From the NCBI RefSeq assembly GCF_018129385.1, contig NZ_JAFCLN010000002.1, positions 372,001 to 436,000 on the forward strand: a stretch of DNA of 64,000 bases, in the 5' to 3' direction. Shown here piece by piece: positions 47,301-55,918 of this stretch (the first letter of the stretch is position 1; each line of letters starts with the position of its first letter). Origin of the DNA: Bradyrhizobium lablabi (GTDB lineage: Bacteria > Pseudomonadota > Alphaproteobacteria > Rhizobiales > Xanthobacteraceae). The position numbers were made by a program, and so were the translations under genes. The notes under the pieces are model-generated. The model did not search any database and had not been told where the DNA came from. It worked only from the letters and a program-made list of their open reading frames with translations.

Positions 47301-48343
47301 GCGACGTGCTGACCTACCAGGCCGGGGCTGCGCAGCACGGCACGGTCAGCGTCAATGCCCAGGGTCAGTACACCTACACGCCGGATACGAACTTCCACGG
47401 CAGCGACAGCTTCATCATCAAGGTCAGCGACGGCACTGCGCCGGCCGTTGACGCCGTGGTGAACGTGACGGTCGCTCCGGTGAACGACGCGCCGGTCACG
47501 GTGGACGACGCGGCGACGGTCGGCGAAAACCAGTCGCAGGCCTTCGCGCTGACGGCAAACGACACCGATGTCGAGGACGGCGTACCGCCGACCTTGACCG
47601 CGTTCGAGGTGACCGGTGTTTCGGGCATCAACCTGAGCAACGGCGCCGCGCAGTCGGCCTTCTCGATCAACCAGAGCGGCCAGTTGCAGTTCAACCCCGG
47701 CAACCTGTTCGATGGCCTGAACGACGGTGAAAACGCTACCGTTTCCATTCGTTATACAGCCGAGGACAATGCTCACGCCGCCTCGACCGGAACCTTCACC
47801 TTGACGGTCACCGGCGAGACGGATGCCAACGTGATCGACGGCACCAACGCCAGCAATCTGCTGTTCGGTACCGAAGGGGTCGATATCATCAACGGGCGCG
47901 GTGCGGCCGACTTCCTGTTCGGCCAAGGCGGCAACGACATCGTCAATGCCGGATCCGGCAACGACTTCGTGTTCGGCGGTTCCGGCAGGGACATCCTGCG
48001 CGGAGAAGCCGGCCGCGATGTCCTGTTTGGTGAAAACGGCAACGACACGCTCGCCGGCGGTCAGGGCAACGATCAGCTTTACGGCGGCGCGGGCAACGAT
48101 ACCTTCGTGTTCCAGCGGGGAGACGGACGCGATCTCGTGTTCGATTTCCAGGCTGGTGCGGGCTCGGACGACGTCATTCAACTCGATGCTGCGGTATTTG
48201 CCGACTTCAACGCGTTGATGCAGTCGAGCGCAGTGTCAAACACCGCGATCGGTACCGAGATCGCCTACAATGACGGGTCCAGCATCACCCTGATCGGGGT
48301 CAACAAGGCATCTCTCACGGTGGACGACTTCCGCTTCGCCTGA
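38303..48343 (+). CDS. Giant secreted RTX protein: ExeM/NucH-type endonuclease fused to 5'-nucleotidase-like phosphatase
   Basis: 3346 residues from ATG 38303 (GGAG 8 bases upstream), no signal peptide. Domain order: lamin-tail-like module (5-230); Calx-beta (233-360); choice-of-anchor-I-type beta-propeller (363-900; [12 protein letters not shown]); Calx-beta (903-1030); ExeM-type OB-like part (1030-1310); endonuclease/exonuclease/phosphatase domain (1326-1678) with [31 protein letters not shown] and SDHDP; short RTX patch (1708-1735); SbsA-type Ig (1798-1908); 5'-nucleotidase (1911-2600) with GGDNF, GNHEFD and NGGGIR; RTX repeats (2609-2696); four cadherin-like repeats (2783-3173); C-terminal RTX repeats (3177-3270) and a DDFRFA tail typical for type I export. 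It probably degrades extracellular nucleic acid and then the nucleotides. Secretion genes follow directly. Function is inferred from motifs. Confidence 0.9.
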   Translation: MALGPGSIAFVGFNADGNDGFAFIVIDPIAAGTVIRFSDNEWNGSAIGAGGAFNSGEGGLTWTNGASELAAGTIVEILNTSSTATRSVNIGTVSGGTIALGNSDESIYAFLGTSESTPTTFLAAVTNTNGGFTTATGSGLLGGTGLTAGQTALVLPRTDGADVAVYDPAVGGLIFASRIAALTAFNTTANYIAQSGSGDQDNDGTRPDAPFRTDPQSPLAGVTFDIPSGTQAQTVAFNAGSVSVSHAEGNAGTTIFTFTVERTGGTTGDLSFTGQLTSAAANAADFSGVVAVPFTFNGVIPAGQTSTTVIVQIAGDTTVEADENFTLTLQTASNNSSGVSTSLGAQTVAAGTIQNDDSAPGNEINGIAILDQAPSLQGNAVTPVGTNAVELVRLGNYAPAAGTNAEVVSFDPTTDRAYVLNTIGETIDIVAISATGAVSFVSSIDLSELDGFGGANSVAIKNGILAVACGGAPAGTDGFIALFDSNGTLINTVDVGAGPDQVVFSADGSKLLVANEGEPVVVSLPGGGTQLINPEGSISIIDLSGGAANAAVTNTISFDGLDGFEAVLEQAGVAILDGQTASADIEPEYITVSPDGTRAYVTLQEVNAVAVIDLTDATASKPIAILPLGGVDRNLAGNAFDGTDRGGINLQAADVIGLLQPDAIASFEVGGATYFVTANEGDARVELDDESNLADLLLDSTAYPNAAALQNNTTGLGRLRVRSDLGDTDGDGDIDQIYAYGGRGISIFKQNADGTITKVRETGGEFEAIIARDFAARFNIDTAENGGGGAADNRSDNKGPEPEGVDIGVINGRTYAFVGLERVGGVMIYDITDPANASYVGYRPPLAGEGNAPQVTKFISAADSPTGTALVLTANEGDSSAGYAGSGLTVYAALPEDYTQEVRIASSSTNVTHAEGNSGTTAFTFTVERTNGTIGSIDVTLQLAPGASNGANAQDFSGIANLPSTVTVTIPAGQTSATVTINVAGDSSFEANEIFTATITGATTTQEGVAAAVSATQAVATGTIQNDDIMHIYDVQGAGHRSEHVGQQVTVRGIVTAIDASGTENGGNNPVGYYIQDAVGDGDYRTSDGIFVFLGTGAGATIPAGIVVGAEVQLTATVNEFASTNQLSVTQLNPVAGTTSILSTGNALPTAVRIGDVDNLVTGLERKPALVSLGDDDVDTTAPGGVYDPVHQGSDFWESLEGMRVTLEDVRVTSPFHSAFDEQFVTPNVGANPSDNPRGGLTISDTTPGTAQPADKVFDFNPERIQLDDEAGVALPTGWQTGDRLGDVTGVVNYANGQYEVNTTEAYGPVTAANLQKETTTIVENFDRMRVATFNVENLAPVGQPVDGVPTPQSKFDGLAAAIVNNLKAPEIIALQEVLDNNGATSSGTTSASLTLSQLIDAIVAAGGPRYVAIDSPPIDNIGGIPGGNQRVAYLYNPDAVSPTSRNGLTTILSDADGVKVQEFPSADQIGQGNTDFAATRKSLPMEWSPVGYTDDQGGTFWTVNNHLSSKGGSAPLYTTLLDLPLYADPINGTAQQTGTSNEREGQAETINAFVDSLLGNVSTTDDRIVVLGDLNDFQFFPVVDLVTGALTRTTANPDGTASIFAPGSAVLAELISKLPENERYSYNFDGNAQALDHILVTNNLFDSTQFDIVHINSEFIDQLSDHDPSVSSLVMSRSAAIATAGNDVFDQAAYTLKFGARGSLSGDDTFSGLGGDDRFVAGGGNDLIDGGSNGAAGDVAVYTGARSNYTITMQSGSFVITDNRAGSADGVDTVVNVERFEFSDRTLTAAQLIDQVGPVLTTANPADNATGVAAGSNIVLTFDEAVAAGTGNIVISNGAGDTRTISINDASQVTISGNTVTVNPTADLVAGASYDVTMASGVITDAAGNAFGGIAQDALDFTVTAASQNFRLQLLHFSDGEASLLATSTAKNLAAMVDAFEDQFANTLVLSGGDNFLAGPFLSAGTDASVRAAINAASGSNVAAGVNVPIAAADIAMLNAIGVEASTIGNHEFDLGSRVLRDAFTPGSVAGWSGANFVYLSSNLDFSGDADLNPRFTNTVGNGAGTLTPEANTLKGRIAPAAVITEGGERIGLIGATTQLLESISSPTGTEVRGFPTGPGANGEVNDMVLLAAQLQPIIDEMIAEGVNKIIVQSHLQQIQNEKLLATLLRGVDIILSAGSDTRLADADDELVAFPGHSPTPDDTYPLVTTGADGGTTLIVNTDNEYTYLGRLVVDFDQQGRIVLPSLTENQSINGAYASTQENVAEAWNTTVGNLENTAFAEGTRGDKVRDVTDAVQAVINVKDGNVFGFSNVYLEGERAIIRNEETNLGDITADANAAALRDAVGDVPFVVSLKNGGGIRSAIGTVSDPDPVTGEIDKLPTAANPDAGKPAGAISQLDVENALRFDNKLMAFDTTVQGLLNILNWGAGLGPNNGGFPQIGGVAYSYDPTGQGNVGTTPGSRIRDLALIDEDGNTIVKLVDNGVILQDVPSVITVITLNFTANGGDGYPTKANGENFRYLLADGTLSAPVDESLDFTSAAGFAGGGVTAANVLGEQAAFADYMSERYGTPETAYNMADTTQAGDLRIQNQGARTDTVLNAVAVTENGGAGDDHLTGSALDDVLTGNAGNDTLFGYGGNDLLRGGGGNDKLYGGPGRDTLLGGSGDDLLDGGEQNDQLEGGRGNDTATGGAGSDTYSYEFGDGSDTITEAAGTPADSDILVFQDVASSEVTFQKLGNDTQIVLSDGSIVTLKGQQAGGGVERVMFADGEELDRTGITDAQVNRGPVATDDTAADVAEDAAAFIIPFANILGNDTDADLDTLVISAVSNGVGGTVELVAGGVKFTPAANFNGPASFEYTVSDGRGGSDTGKVSFTVTSANDAPTATSPVTANTDEDTVLVGQIAASDADGNTLTYQAGSAQHGTVSVNAQGQYTYTPVANFHGSDSFIIQVSDGIAPPVDVVVNVTVAAVNDAPTVTTPVAANTNEDTQLVGQIAASDVDGDVLTYQAGAAQHGTVSVNAQGQYTYTPDTNFHGSDSFIIKVSDGTAPAVDAVVNVTVAPVNDAPVTVDDAATVGENQSQAFALTANDTDVEDGVPPTLTAFEVTGVSGINLSNGAAQSAFSINQSGQLQFNPGNLFDGLNDGENATVSIRYTAEDNAHAASTGTFTLTVTGETDANVIDGTNASNLLFGTEGVDIINGRGAADFLFGQGGNDIVNAGSGNDFVFGGSGRDILRGEAGRDVLFGENGNDTLAGGQGNDQLYGGAGNDTFVFQRGDGRDLVFDFQAGAGSDDVIQLDAAVFADFNALMQSSAVSNTAIGTEIAYNDGSSITLIGVNKASLTVDDFRFA
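46127..46390 (+). repeat. RTX calcium-binding repeat array, internal
   Basis: Coding repeats of GGxGxDxLxx type (for example [20 protein letters not shown] and [11 protein letters not shown]) between the 5'-nucleotidase domain and the cadherin-like domains. They bind calcium outside the cell and drive folding after export. Part of the giant gene. Confidence 0.9.
46937..47482 (+). repeat. Two tandem 273-bp (91-residue) cadherin-like coding repeats
   Basis: The anchor AACGACGC (NDAP in protein) recurs at 46937, 47210 and 47483, exactly 273 bp apart. The two complete units share long identical peptide stretches such as [16 protein letters not shown] and [10 protein letters not shown], so they arose by recent duplication or are kept alike by gene conversion. 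They belong to the VCBS/tandem-95 class of spacer domains in large exported proteins. Confidence 0.9.
47830..48110 (+). repeat. RTX calcium-binding repeat array, C-terminal
   Basis: Coding nonapeptide repeats ([40 protein letters not shown]) just before the C-terminal export signal region of the giant protein. The usual arrangement in type I secreted proteins. Confidence 0.9.
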
Positions 48344-48366
48344 TCGTCCAGCTCAGTCGAGACCCG

Positions 48367-48394
48367 AAATGGGGGCGTTCGCGCCCCCATTTTT
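48367..48394 (+). terminator. Strong rho-independent terminator after the giant RTX gene
   Basis: Perfect 11-bp stem AAATGGGGGCG / CGCCCCCATTT with a TTCG tetraloop and T-run, 23 bp after the stop. It separates the giant gene from the secretion genes that start 64 bp further on, so these need their own promoter or depend on read-through. Confidence 0.88.
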
Positions 48395-48457
48395 GCGTCG
48401 TCAGATAACTGTAACAATTCTCAGATACGGCCACAGCCAGACGAGTGAGCGTATCCA

Positions 48458-50203
48458 TTGACACCCAGCCGGCAACAATCCGGAGATATCAGAGGCGAGC
48501 TGGATACGGCGCTTGCGCGTTTCCGCTCGGCCCTTTTTGCCATCGCCGGATTCAGCGCGATCCTCAACATTCTGGCGCTGACCGGCTCCCTGTTCATGAT
48601 GGAGGTCTATGACCGGGTTCTGCCCAGCCGGAGCGTGCCGACGCTCGTCGGTCTGCTGGTGCTGGCGCTCACGCTTTATGTCTTTCAGGGTTTTTTGGAC
48701 GCGCTGCGGGGCAGGCTGCTCGTTCGGATCGGCATCCGTCTCGACCAGGCCATGTCGGATCGCATCTATGCGACCGTCATGCGACTGCCGATCCAGGCGC
48801 CAAAGCGCGGCGAGTCGATCCAGCCGCTTCGCGACCTCGATACGGTGCGCACTTATCTGTCCGGCGCGGGGCCGACCGCTTTCTTCGATCTGCCCTGGGT
48901 GCCTTTCTATCTCGCGATCTGCTTTGCTTTCCATTTCTGGATCGGCGTCACCGTGCTGGTAGGCGCCCTGATACTGGTATCGCTGACGCTGGTGTCGGAA
49001 TTGCTGGCAAAGCGGTCGGCGCTCGACGCCAATCGCATCGGCAACCAGCGCGCACGCCTGGCGGAGACAAGCCGTCGCAACGCCGAAGCGTTGACTGCGC
49101 TTGGCATGACCGGATGGATCTCCGGCCGTTGGCAGTCGCTGAACCGGAAGTTCCTGTCCGGGCAAGCCGGGTCAAGCGATCTGGCCGCCGGCCTCGGCGC
49201 CATGGGACGATCGTTCCGGATGATGATGCAGTCGGGCGTGCTTGCCGTCGGTGCCTACCTCGTGATCAACCAGCAGGCCACCGCCGGCGTCATCATTGCC
49301 TCGTCAATCCTGTCAGCCCGGGCGCTTGCGCCGGTCGATCTGGCGATTTCGCATTGGCGCAGCTTCGTCGGGGCCAGGCAGGCGCGCGAACGCCTGCACA
49401 AGCTGCTGTTGCTGCTGCCGGAGGTGAGGGTGCCGACCTCGCTGCCGAAGCCGCAGCGCGGGCTCAGCGTCGACAATGTCAGCGCGGCGCCGCCGGACGT
49501 GCCGCGTGCCGTCGTGCACGAGGTGTCGTTCTCCCTCAAGGCCGGCAACGGGCTCGGTGTGATCGGTCCCAGCGCGTCCGGCAAATCGTCGCTTGCCCGG
49601 GTCCTGGTGGGGCTGTGGGCGCCGGCGCGCGGCACCGTGCGGCTGGATGGCGCGACGCTGGATCAATGGATGCCCGATGAGCTCGGACGACATGTCGGCT
49701 ATCTGCCGCAGGATGTCGAACTGATCGAGGGGACCGTCGCGCAGAACATCTCGCGGTTCGATCCCAACGCAACGTCTGAGGCTATCATCGCTGCGGCAAA
49801 AGCCGCGGGCGTCCATGAAATGGTGCTCGCTCTGCCGCAAGGTTATGACGCGGAGATCGGCGAGCAGGGCTCGGCCTTGTCGGCCGGCCAGCAGCAGCGC
49901 GTCGCGCTGGCGCGCGCCCTTTACGGCGATCCGTTTCTGGTGGTGCTCGACGAGCCGAACTCCAATCTTGACGTCGAAGGCGACGAGGCATTGACGCAGG
50001 CCATTCTCGGCGCGCGGGCGCGGGGAGCGATCGTGGTGGTGGTGGCGCACCGGCCGAGCGCATTGTCGGGGGTCGATCATGTGCTCGCGCTCAATAGCGG
50101 CCGGCAGCAGGCGTTCGGCCCAAAGGACGAAGTGCTGGCCAAGGTGCTGCGGCGCGACCCTGTCGTCAGCGCGCCCAAGGTCGTTCAGGCCGTGCAGGCA
50201 TAA
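48458..50203 (+). CDS. Type I secretion ABC transporter (permease-ATPase, PrtD type)
   Basis: 581 residues, starting at TTG 48458 (no ATG available near the homologous start). The first half has six membrane spans (LFAIAGFSAILNILALTGSL, TAFFDLPWVPFYLAICF typical of PrtD). The ATPase half has Walker A GPSASGKSSLARVL near residue 370, signature LSAGQQQRVALARAL and Walker B FLVVLDEPNSNLD. It forms the inner-membrane engine that exports RTX proteins using ATP. Its natural cargo is the giant protein encoded just upstream. The adaptor gene follows after 3 bp. Confidence 0.93.
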   Translation: MTPSRQQSGDIRGELDTALARFRSALFAIAGFSAILNILALTGSLFMMEVYDRVLPSRSVPTLVGLLVLALTLYVFQGFLDALRGRLLVRIGIRLDQAMSDRIYATVMRLPIQAPKRGESIQPLRDLDTVRTYLSGAGPTAFFDLPWVPFYLAICFAFHFWIGVTVLVGALILVSLTLVSELLAKRSALDANRIGNQRARLAETSRRNAEALTALGMTGWISGRWQSLNRKFLSGQAGSSDLAAGLGAMGRSFRMMMQSGVLAVGAYLVINQQATAGVIIASSILSARALAPVDLAISHWRSFVGARQARERLHKLLLLLPEVRVPTSLPKPQRGLSVDNVSAAPPDVPRAVVHEVSFSLKAGNGLGVIGPSASGKSSLARVLVGLWAPARGTVRLDGATLDQWMPDELGRHVGYLPQDVELIEGTVAQNISRFDPNATSEAIIAAAKAAGVHEMVLALPQGYDAEIGEQGSALSAGQQQRVALARALYGDPFLVVLDEPNSNLDVEGDEALTQAILGARARGAIVVVVAHRPSALSGVDHVLALNSGRQQAFGPKDEVLAKVLRRDPVVSAPKVVQAVQA

Positions 50204-50206
50204 GCC

Positions 50207-51517
50207 ATGTCAGATCCGGATTTGATCGATCCGCGCGCGTCAACCCGACGGCACATCGTCGCGGGTCTCGCGGCCGTCATGCTGGTCACGGGCGGCATCG
50301 GCGGATGGGCCGCCACCACCGAAATTTCGGGCGCCCTGATCGCGCCCGGCAGCGTCGTCGTCGAATCCAATGCGAAGAAGGTCCAGCATCCGACCGGCGG
50401 CGTGGTTGGCCAGATTGCGGTAACCAATGGCATGAGCGTCGCGGCCGGCGACGTTCTCATCCGCCTCGACGAGACCATGACGCGGGCAAACCTGCAGATC
50501 GTGTCGAAGACGCTGGACGAGCTGACCGCACGGCGCGCGCGGCTGCGGGCCGAACGCGACGGCGCATCCGAAGTCGCATGGCCGTCCGCATTCAAGGACA
50601 GGCGGCAGGAAGAAGGCGTCATCGAGCTGATGTCCGACGAGCAGCGTCTGTTCCAGCTACGCAACACGACCCGGCTCGGCCAGAAGCGGCAACTGCGCGA
50701 GCGGATCGCTCAGCTCAACGAGGAAGCCGGCGGGATCGTTGCCCAGCAAGAGGCCAAATCCAGGGAACTGGTTTTGGTCAACAACGAATTGGAGGGTGTC
50801 CGGCACCTCTGGGCACAAAAGCTCATCCAGATGACCCGGCTCACGGCGCTGGAGCGCGAGGCGGCACGGCTCGAGGGCGAGCGGGCGCAGCTCGTCGCGG
50901 CGGCGGCGCAGGGTCAAGGCAAGATATCCGAGATCGAACTTCAGATTACCCAGATCGATCGCGAACTGGCGAGCGAAGTCGGCCGCGAAATGCGCGAGAT
51001 CGACGGCAAGGCAGGCGAATACACCGAGCGGAAGGTAGCCGCAGAAGATCAGTTGCGGCGGATCGAGATCCGCGCTCCGATTTCAGGCACCGTCCATGAA
51101 TTGAATGTCCACACGGTCGGCGGCGTCGTCAGCGCCGGCGAGCCGCTGATGCTGATCGTGCCGGCCCTGGATCGTCTGACGATCGAGGCGAGGGTGATGC
51201 CGCAGGATATCGATCAGGTACGGATCGGGCAGGCCGCCGCGCTGCGGTTTTCCGCCTTCAGCCAGAGGACGACGCCGGAGATCAATGGAATGGTCAGCCG
51301 GCTATCGGCCGATGTAACGACCGAACAGCGCACCGGCGTGAGCTACTATACCGCGCGCATCGCCATCACCCCTGAGGAGCTCGCCCGCCTTGGCGAAGTC
51401 AGGCTCGTGCCCGGCATGCCGGTCGAAGCGTTCATCAAGACGGCGGATCGGACGGTCGGCTCCTATCTGGTCAAGCCGCTGTTCGATCAGGTGGCCCGGG
51501 CATTTCGAGAGCGATAG
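50207..51517 (+). CDS. HlyD-family type I secretion periplasmic adaptor (PrtE type)
   Basis: 436 residues with one N-terminal span (HIVAGLAAVMLVTGGIGGWA), then a lipoyl-like half (GALIAPGSVVVESNAKKVQH, PTGGVVGQIAVTNGMSVAAG), a long coiled-coil hairpin (about residues 90-290) and a C-terminal beta-barrel with VLP-type segment RLVPGMPVEAFIKTADRT. It bridges the ABC transporter and an outer-membrane TolC-like channel. No TolC gene is present here, so the channel must be encoded elsewhere. Confidence 0.93.
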   Translation: MSDPDLIDPRASTRRHIVAGLAAVMLVTGGIGGWAATTEISGALIAPGSVVVESNAKKVQHPTGGVVGQIAVTNGMSVAAGDVLIRLDETMTRANLQIVSKTLDELTARRARLRAERDGASEVAWPSAFKDRRQEEGVIELMSDEQRLFQLRNTTRLGQKRQLRERIAQLNEEAGGIVAQQEAKSRELVLVNNELEGVRHLWAQKLIQMTRLTALEREAARLEGERAQLVAAAAQGQGKISEIELQITQIDRELASEVGREMREIDGKAGEYTERKVAAEDQLRRIEIRAPISGTVHELNVHTVGGVVSAGEPLMLIVPALDRLTIEARVMPQDIDQVRIGQAAALRFSAFSQRTTPEINGMVSRLSADVTTEQRTGVSYYTARIAITPEELARLGEVRLVPGMPVEAFIKTADRTVGSYLVKPLFDQVARAFRER

Positions 51518-51615
51518 CTGCGGCCTGCGCTCGCGTGCGACGTGCGCGCTGTGCTCCAGCCGGTTGTTGTTCTCTTAGAAACCCACCTGCCTCATTTCGC
51601 GAAAGCCGCTGGCGC

Positions 51616-52593
51616 CTACTGCGGTTCGATGCCCGCCGCCTTGATAATTCGGCCCCACTTGTCGACTTCCGCCTTGAGAAAGGCCTCAAGCGCTTCCGGG
51701 GTGGCACGCTCTTCTTCGACCGGAGCCATGCTGAGCTCGCCAAAGCGGCTGACCAGCGCCGGATCCTTGAGCGCCGTCTGGAGGGCGGCCACCAGCGTGG
51801 CGGTGACCGGTTTCGGCGTCCCGCGCGGCGCATACAGGCCATACCAGGTTGTGACGTCGAACGCAGGAAGGCCGGCCTCGGCCGAGGTCGGCACATCAGG
51901 CAATGTCGGAACACGCTTCTTGCTGGTGATTGCGTAGCCCTTGATCGTGCCGGCCTTGATGTGGGGCGTCGGTCCGGTGGCGGGATCGCAATAGACGTCA
52001 ATGTGGCCGGCGATGACATCGTTCAGCGCGGGGCCGCCGCCCTTGTAATAGACCGATGTGAGCTTGGTGTCGGTGGTGCTCATGAACATCAAACCACAGA
52101 GCTGCGACGCGGACCCGAGCCCGACATTGCCAAGCGTCATCTTGTCGGCGTCGCTTCGGATGCGGGCGACCAGCTCCTTCAGGTCCTTTGCCGGAAAGTT
52201 CGGCCGCGCTACCAGGATCATCGGCACGTCGGTGACGAGGCCGATCATCGAGAAATCGCCGACCGGATCGAACGGCAATTTGGCATAGAGTGCCGGCGCG
52301 GTTGCCTGGCCGACATGCATCAGGAGCAGCGTGTAACCGTCGGGTAGAGCCTTCGCGACCCGATTGGTGCCGAGCGTGCCGCCGGCGCCGACCACGTTTT
52401 CGATCACAAAGGATTGCTTGAGCGTCGCGCTCATGGCGGTCCCGAGAATGCGCGCGATGACGTCACCGGGGCCACCGGCGGAGAAAGGCACGATCATCGT
52501 GATCGGACGGGAAGGATAGTCCTGCGCGAGCGCTGTGGCTGAAGGAAAAGCAAGCAACAGAAGCAGGGCAAACGATCGCACCAGATACAACAT
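51616..52593 (-). CDS. Bug-family tripartite-tricarboxylate-type solute-binding protein
   Basis: 325 residues from ATG 52593 with GGGAGAG upstream. Signal peptide (LVRSFALLLLLAFPSATALA) followed by YPSRPITMIVPFSAGGPGDV, VIENVVGAGGTLGTNRVAKA and ALPDGYTLLLMH, the conserved Bug features. It should bind a carboxylate or similar metabolite in the periplasm. No TctAB permease is adjacent. It lies 23 bp after a GntR regulator gene, so both probably form one transcript and belong to the catabolic region that follows. A second Bug protein occurs at 27530-28522. Confidence 0.9.
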   Translation of the reverse strand: MLYLVRSFALLLLLAFPSATALAQDYPSRPITMIVPFSAGGPGDVIARILGTAMSATLKQSFVIENVVGAGGTLGTNRVAKALPDGYTLLLMHVGQATAPALYAKLPFDPVGDFSMIGLVTDVPMILVARPNFPAKDLKELVARIRSDADKMTLGNVGLGSASQLCGLMFMSTTDTKLTSVYYKGGGPALNDVIAGHIDVYCDPATGPTPHIKAGTIKGYAITSKKRVPTLPDVPTSAEAGLPAFDVTTWYGLYAPRGTPKPVTATLVAALQTALKDPALVSRFGELSMAPVEEERATPEALEAFLKAEVDKWGRIIKAAGIEPQ

Positions 52594-52616
52594 CGAACTC
52601 TCCCTATGCGCTTCAC

Positions 52617-53330
52617 CTATTCGTCGGGAAGCGAACTCTCCTTGGCCGAATTGCGTGCGATCATGTCGAGGGCGGCGACCGCCGCGGCCTTGACGTGATC
52701 GATGCAGCAACGCTCGGCAAGCTCCTCATCGCCGCTCTGGATCGCGCGCCAGATCGCAGTCACCTCGCGCAGGCTCTTGTTGATCCGCTTGGGCTGCGAC
52801 ATCGAGGTGATGCGCAGCAGTGTGATGCGGTCATGGAGCGGTCTGAGCATCCGCTCGACGAAGCTGTTGCGGCAACCGCTGATCAGTGCGCCGTAGAAAT
52901 CGGTCTTGGCTTCCAGGCATCCGACCAGGTCCTGCCTGGCTGCCGCCGCTTTCAGCCGGGCCAGCGCATCGCCAATCCGCCGCACGACGTCGGGATCGCG
53001 CAGCCGGGCGCACTCGCGGCCGGCAAATCCTTCGAGCACCGCCCGGGCATCATAGAGTTGCCGGGCTTCCTCAAGGCTGATGGTGCTGACCACCGGCCCG
53101 CGATGGGGAACGGTGTTGACGAGCCCGTCGGCCTCCAGGTGCCGCAGTGCCTCGCGGATCGAGGGACGGCTGACGCCCATCATTTCGCAGAGCTCGCGCT
53201 CCACGAGCCGCTGCCCCGGCTTGAGCGTGCCGGACATGATGGCTTCCCGCAGCTTCTGGGCGACCATTGCCCGAACGGTCGGAACGTCCTCGATTCGAAG
53301 CGTCGACTGCAATTCCGTACGTCTGTCCAT
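52617..53330 (-). CDS. GntR-family regulator, FadR/FCD subfamily
   Basis: 237 residues. Winged helix at residues 15-80 (VRAMVAQKLREAIMSGTLKP, ERELCEMMGVSRPSIREALR, LEADGLVNTVPHRGPVV). The remaining part is an FCD ligand-binding domain (ARQLYDARAVLEGFAGRECA, with histidine/aspartate metal site residues later). FCD regulators are usually repressors of organic-acid catabolism released by the substrate. It lies between the Bug protein gene and the long catabolic operon and is a good candidate to control both, and the divergent promoter with the palindrome at 63098. Confidence 0.9.
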   Translation of the reverse strand: MDRRTELQSTLRIEDVPTVRAMVAQKLREAIMSGTLKPGQRLVERELCEMMGVSRPSIREALRHLEADGLVNTVPHRGPVVSTISLEEARQLYDARAVLEGFAGRECARLRDPDVVRRIGDALARLKAAAARQDLVGCLEAKTDFYGALISGCRNSFVERMLRPLHDRITLLRITSMSQPKRINKSLREVTAIWRAIQSGDEELAERCCIDHVKAAAVAALDMIARNSAKESSLPDE

Positions 53331-53455
53331 GGCGGGCCTTCGTTCGCGTGGCTCAGTACCGGTTTATAGGCAGAATCATCATTTCGGCAATTTGAACATG
53401 GGGCGGCTGGTCGAGGGCGAAAACGTCAAAGGCATTCCTTTCCGGAGCGTTCGTC

Positions 53456-54235
53456 TCATGCGATCGACCACCCGCCATCGATCGGTATGCTGGCGCCTGT
53501 GATGTCCTGTGCCGCTGCGCTACAGAGAAAGACGACGAGCGCGCCGACAGCTTCCATTCCGATGAACCGGCCGGAAGGCTGGCGGCTCGCCAGGTAGTTT
53601 TCCGTGGTGCTCTCCAGGCTTTCGCCGGCCTTTGCGGCGATAGATGCGATCTTGCTCTGGATGGCGGGTGTCGGAAGCGTGCCGGGCGCCACCGCGTTGC
53701 AGGTAATGCCGGTGCGGGCGGTTTCCAGCGCTACCGCGCGGGTGATGCCAAGGATTGCCGTCTTGGTGGTGACGTAATCGATGCGATCCTCGACGGCGCG
53801 CGTCGAGTAGATCGAGGCAATGTTGATGATGCGGCCCCAGCCGCGCTGTTTCATGCCCGGCAGCGCCAGGCGAATGAGATGGAACGGCGCTGACAGGTTC
53901 ACCGCCAGCGCGCGATCCCATTCCTTCGGCGGAAAGTCATCCACCGCAGCGAAATGCCGGACCACGGCGTTATTGACGAGAATGTCGATCGTACCACAAA
54001 GAACCAGCAGGTCGTCCATCATGGTTTCGATCGCCTTCCGCCGCGACAAGTCGGCTTCAACGGCGATGACGGTGACACCAAAGCGCGTGGTGAGGCGATC
54101 GGCCGCTTCCCTTGGTTCCTCGAGGTCGTGCAGGATAATATTGACCCCCGCACCGGCAAGGCTTTCCGCCACCGCCAGTCCAAGGCCGGCGGTCGCTCCG
54201 GTAACGAGGGCCCATTTGTCCTTCATGTGCGGCAT
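53456..54235 (-). CDS. SDR-family oxidoreductase
   Basis: 259 residues, a typical classical short-chain dehydrogenase/reductase. Cofactor motif TGATAGLGLA at residues 14-23, NNA(V) in ILVNNAVVRHF, catalytic serine in INIASIYS and Tyr/Lys pair in DYVTTKTAILGI. An aspartate after beta strand 2 (ILHDLEEP) suggests NAD over NADP. It directly follows the carboxymuconolactone-decarboxylase-like gene with no gap and probably oxidises a hydroxyl intermediate of the pathway served by this operon. The substrate is unknown. Confidence 0.92.
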   Translation of the reverse strand: MPHMKDKWALVTGATAGLGLAVAESLAGAGVNIILHDLEEPREAADRLTTRFGVTVIAVEADLSRRKAIETMMDDLLVLCGTIDILVNNAVVRHFAAVDDFPPKEWDRALAVNLSAPFHLIRLALPGMKQRGWGRIINIASIYSTRAVEDRIDYVTTKTAILGITRAVALETARTGITCNAVAPGTLPTPAIQSKIASIAAKAGESLESTTENYLASRQPSGRFIGMEAVGALVVFLCSAAAQDITGASIPIDGGWSIA

Positions 54236-54616
54236 CTACTTCCTGTCGAGCTCGGCGAACACCTCTTTGGCGTTCCTGAACGCGTCCACACCCGCCGGCA
54301 CACCGCAATAGATCGCGACCTGCATGAACACCTCGCGGATTTCTTCGCGGGTGGCGCCGTTGGCCAGCGCGCCGCGGACATGGGTCTTCAGTTCGTGCGG
54401 CCGGTTGAGCGCGCACAGCATTGCCAGGTTGAGGAAACTGCGGGTCTTGCGCTCCAGGCCGTCACGGCCCCAGACATAACCCCAGCAGTACTCCGTCGTC
54501 AGATCCTGCATCGGGCGGTTGAACTCGTCGGCGCTCGCCAATGCCTTGTCGACGAACTCGCTGCCGAGCACGCTTTTGCGGATTTCGAGACCGCGGTCGT
54601 AGGTCGCCTTGTCCAT
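54236..54616 (-). CDS. Carboxymuconolactone decarboxylase family protein (PcaC-like)
   Basis: 126 residues, a single CMD/AhpD-like domain: EYCWGYVWGRDGLERKTRSF, LNLAMLCALNRPHELKTHVR, GATREEIREVFMQVAIYCG and GVPAGVDAFRNAKE. This is closest in pattern to 4-carboxymuconolactone decarboxylase-type proteins. In this operon it may decarboxylate or isomerise a ring-derived or branched acid; no other protocatechuate genes are present, so a classical PcaC role is not supported. Confidence 0.9.
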   Translation of the reverse strand: MDKATYDRGLEIRKSVLGSEFVDKALASADEFNRPMQDLTTEYCWGYVWGRDGLERKTRSFLNLAMLCALNRPHELKTHVRGALANGATREEIREVFMQVAIYCGVPAGVDAFRNAKEVFAELDRK

Positions 54617-54644
54617 GTTGTTCTCCGTTTCTTGTTGGGCGATG

Positions 54645-55880
54645 TCAGTTCTTCGGCCAGAACGGCTGCGCCAGCGCGAGCTGCGGCGGGAACACGGTCA
54701 CCGGAATGCCGGACTGCCATTGCACGATGGTCATGCCGGCGCCGATCCGGCGGCCCTTCTCGTCGAACTTGATCTCGCCGAGCGGATAGTATTTCGAGGG
54801 TCCGGCATCCATGCTGCGCAGCGCTTCGGCAACCGCGACGCGGTCGGCCTTGCCGGCCTTTTCGAGCGCGTCCTTGATCACCCACATGTCGCCATAGGTG
54901 GAGATCGCGTTCTGCGTCATCCATGGTTCCTTGTAGCGGGTCTTGAGCTCGGCGATCAGCGCCTCATGTCCTTTGGCGCCCCAACTCGCGACGCAGGTCA
55001 AGACGCCCTGTAGCAGCTCGGCGCTGACGGTCTGGAGCATATCCGGTTCGGCGATCGCGATGCCGAAGGAGATGGTGGGGATCTTGCCCTGGCCGAGGCC
55101 GAACTCATTCATCTTCTCGAGCAGGAGCTTGGCGTCGGAGATCACCGTCGGCAGGAAGAACAGCAGATCGGGTTTGGCGGTTCGGATCTTCTGCACCAGC
55201 GACGTCGCATCGGCGAGCGGAGGCGTAAAGGTCTCGTCGACGATCAGTTGGAGCTGGTTCTCCGTAAGCAGGCCTTCGCGCATGGCCTTGGCCGAGGCGA
55301 TGGAAGCCGCGGTGTTGTCGGTCAGGATCGCGACCGTCTTCGGCCGCTTGCCCGACGCGGTTTCCGCCAGCTTGATGATCTGCGGCAAGGCCTGGCGCGC
55401 CTGAGAGCCGGCCGTCGCAGAAGTCTGGAAGACATATTTGAAACCGCGATCGGTGATCAGGTCGGAATAGGAGAGGGTGAGAACGGGCAGATTGGCCCGT
55501 TCCGTAACCTCGGTAACAGCGAGCGTGAACGAAGAGAGATAGGCGCCGCTCGCCGCCACCAGATCGGTCTCCTGCGCCACCATGCGCTGTGCGGCGTTCT
55601 TGGCCTTCTCGGTGCTGTCGCCGGAATCGAGCACCACCAGCTTCATTTTGGCGCCGCCGAGCGCCTTGATGCCGCCCTGCGCGTTGATGTGATCGATCGC
55701 CATCTCGGCGCCCTGGCGCATCACCGTGCCCGGGCGGGCGTACATGCCGGAGATCGGCACCAGCAGGCCGACCTTCACTTCCGAAGGTTGTTGCGCCCAG
55801 GCGCGGGATGCAACCAGTGCGCTGGACGCGCCGGCGAGCAACGTTCGCCGGGTCATTTTGGTCGTGATATTCCCAGTCAT
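54645..55880 (-). CDS. Branched-chain amino-acid-type ABC substrate-binding protein, copy 1
   Basis: 411 residues from ATG 55880 (GGAGGAT upstream). Signal peptide with twin-arginine-like MTRRTLLAGASSALVASRA. The mature part is a Peripla_BP_6 domain: VKVGLLVPISGMYARPG, MAIDHINAQGGIKALGGAKM, YLSSFTLAVTEVTERANLPV. It binds a substrate for the Liv-type transporter encoded upstream in the operon. It is clearly related to the protein of the next gene (55919-57169), so the pair came from a tandem duplication and may cover two ligands. The substrate need not be an amino acid. Confidence 0.92.
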   Translation of the reverse strand: MTGNITTKMTRRTLLAGASSALVASRAWAQQPSEVKVGLLVPISGMYARPGTVMRQGAEMAIDHINAQGGIKALGGAKMKLVVLDSGDSTEKAKNAAQRMVAQETDLVAASGAYLSSFTLAVTEVTERANLPVLTLSYSDLITDRGFKYVFQTSATAGSQARQALPQIIKLAETASGKRPKTVAILTDNTAASIASAKAMREGLLTENQLQLIVDETFTPPLADATSLVQKIRTAKPDLLFFLPTVISDAKLLLEKMNEFGLGQGKIPTISFGIAIAEPDMLQTVSAELLQGVLTCVASWGAKGHEALIAELKTRYKEPWMTQNAISTYGDMWVIKDALEKAGKADRVAVAEALRSMDAGPSKYYPLGEIKFDEKGRRIGAGMTIVQWQSGIPVTVFPPQLALAQPFWPKN

Positions 55881-55918
55881 GACGATCCTCCTCCCTCGAT
55901 GGTGACGAAACGCTCCTG

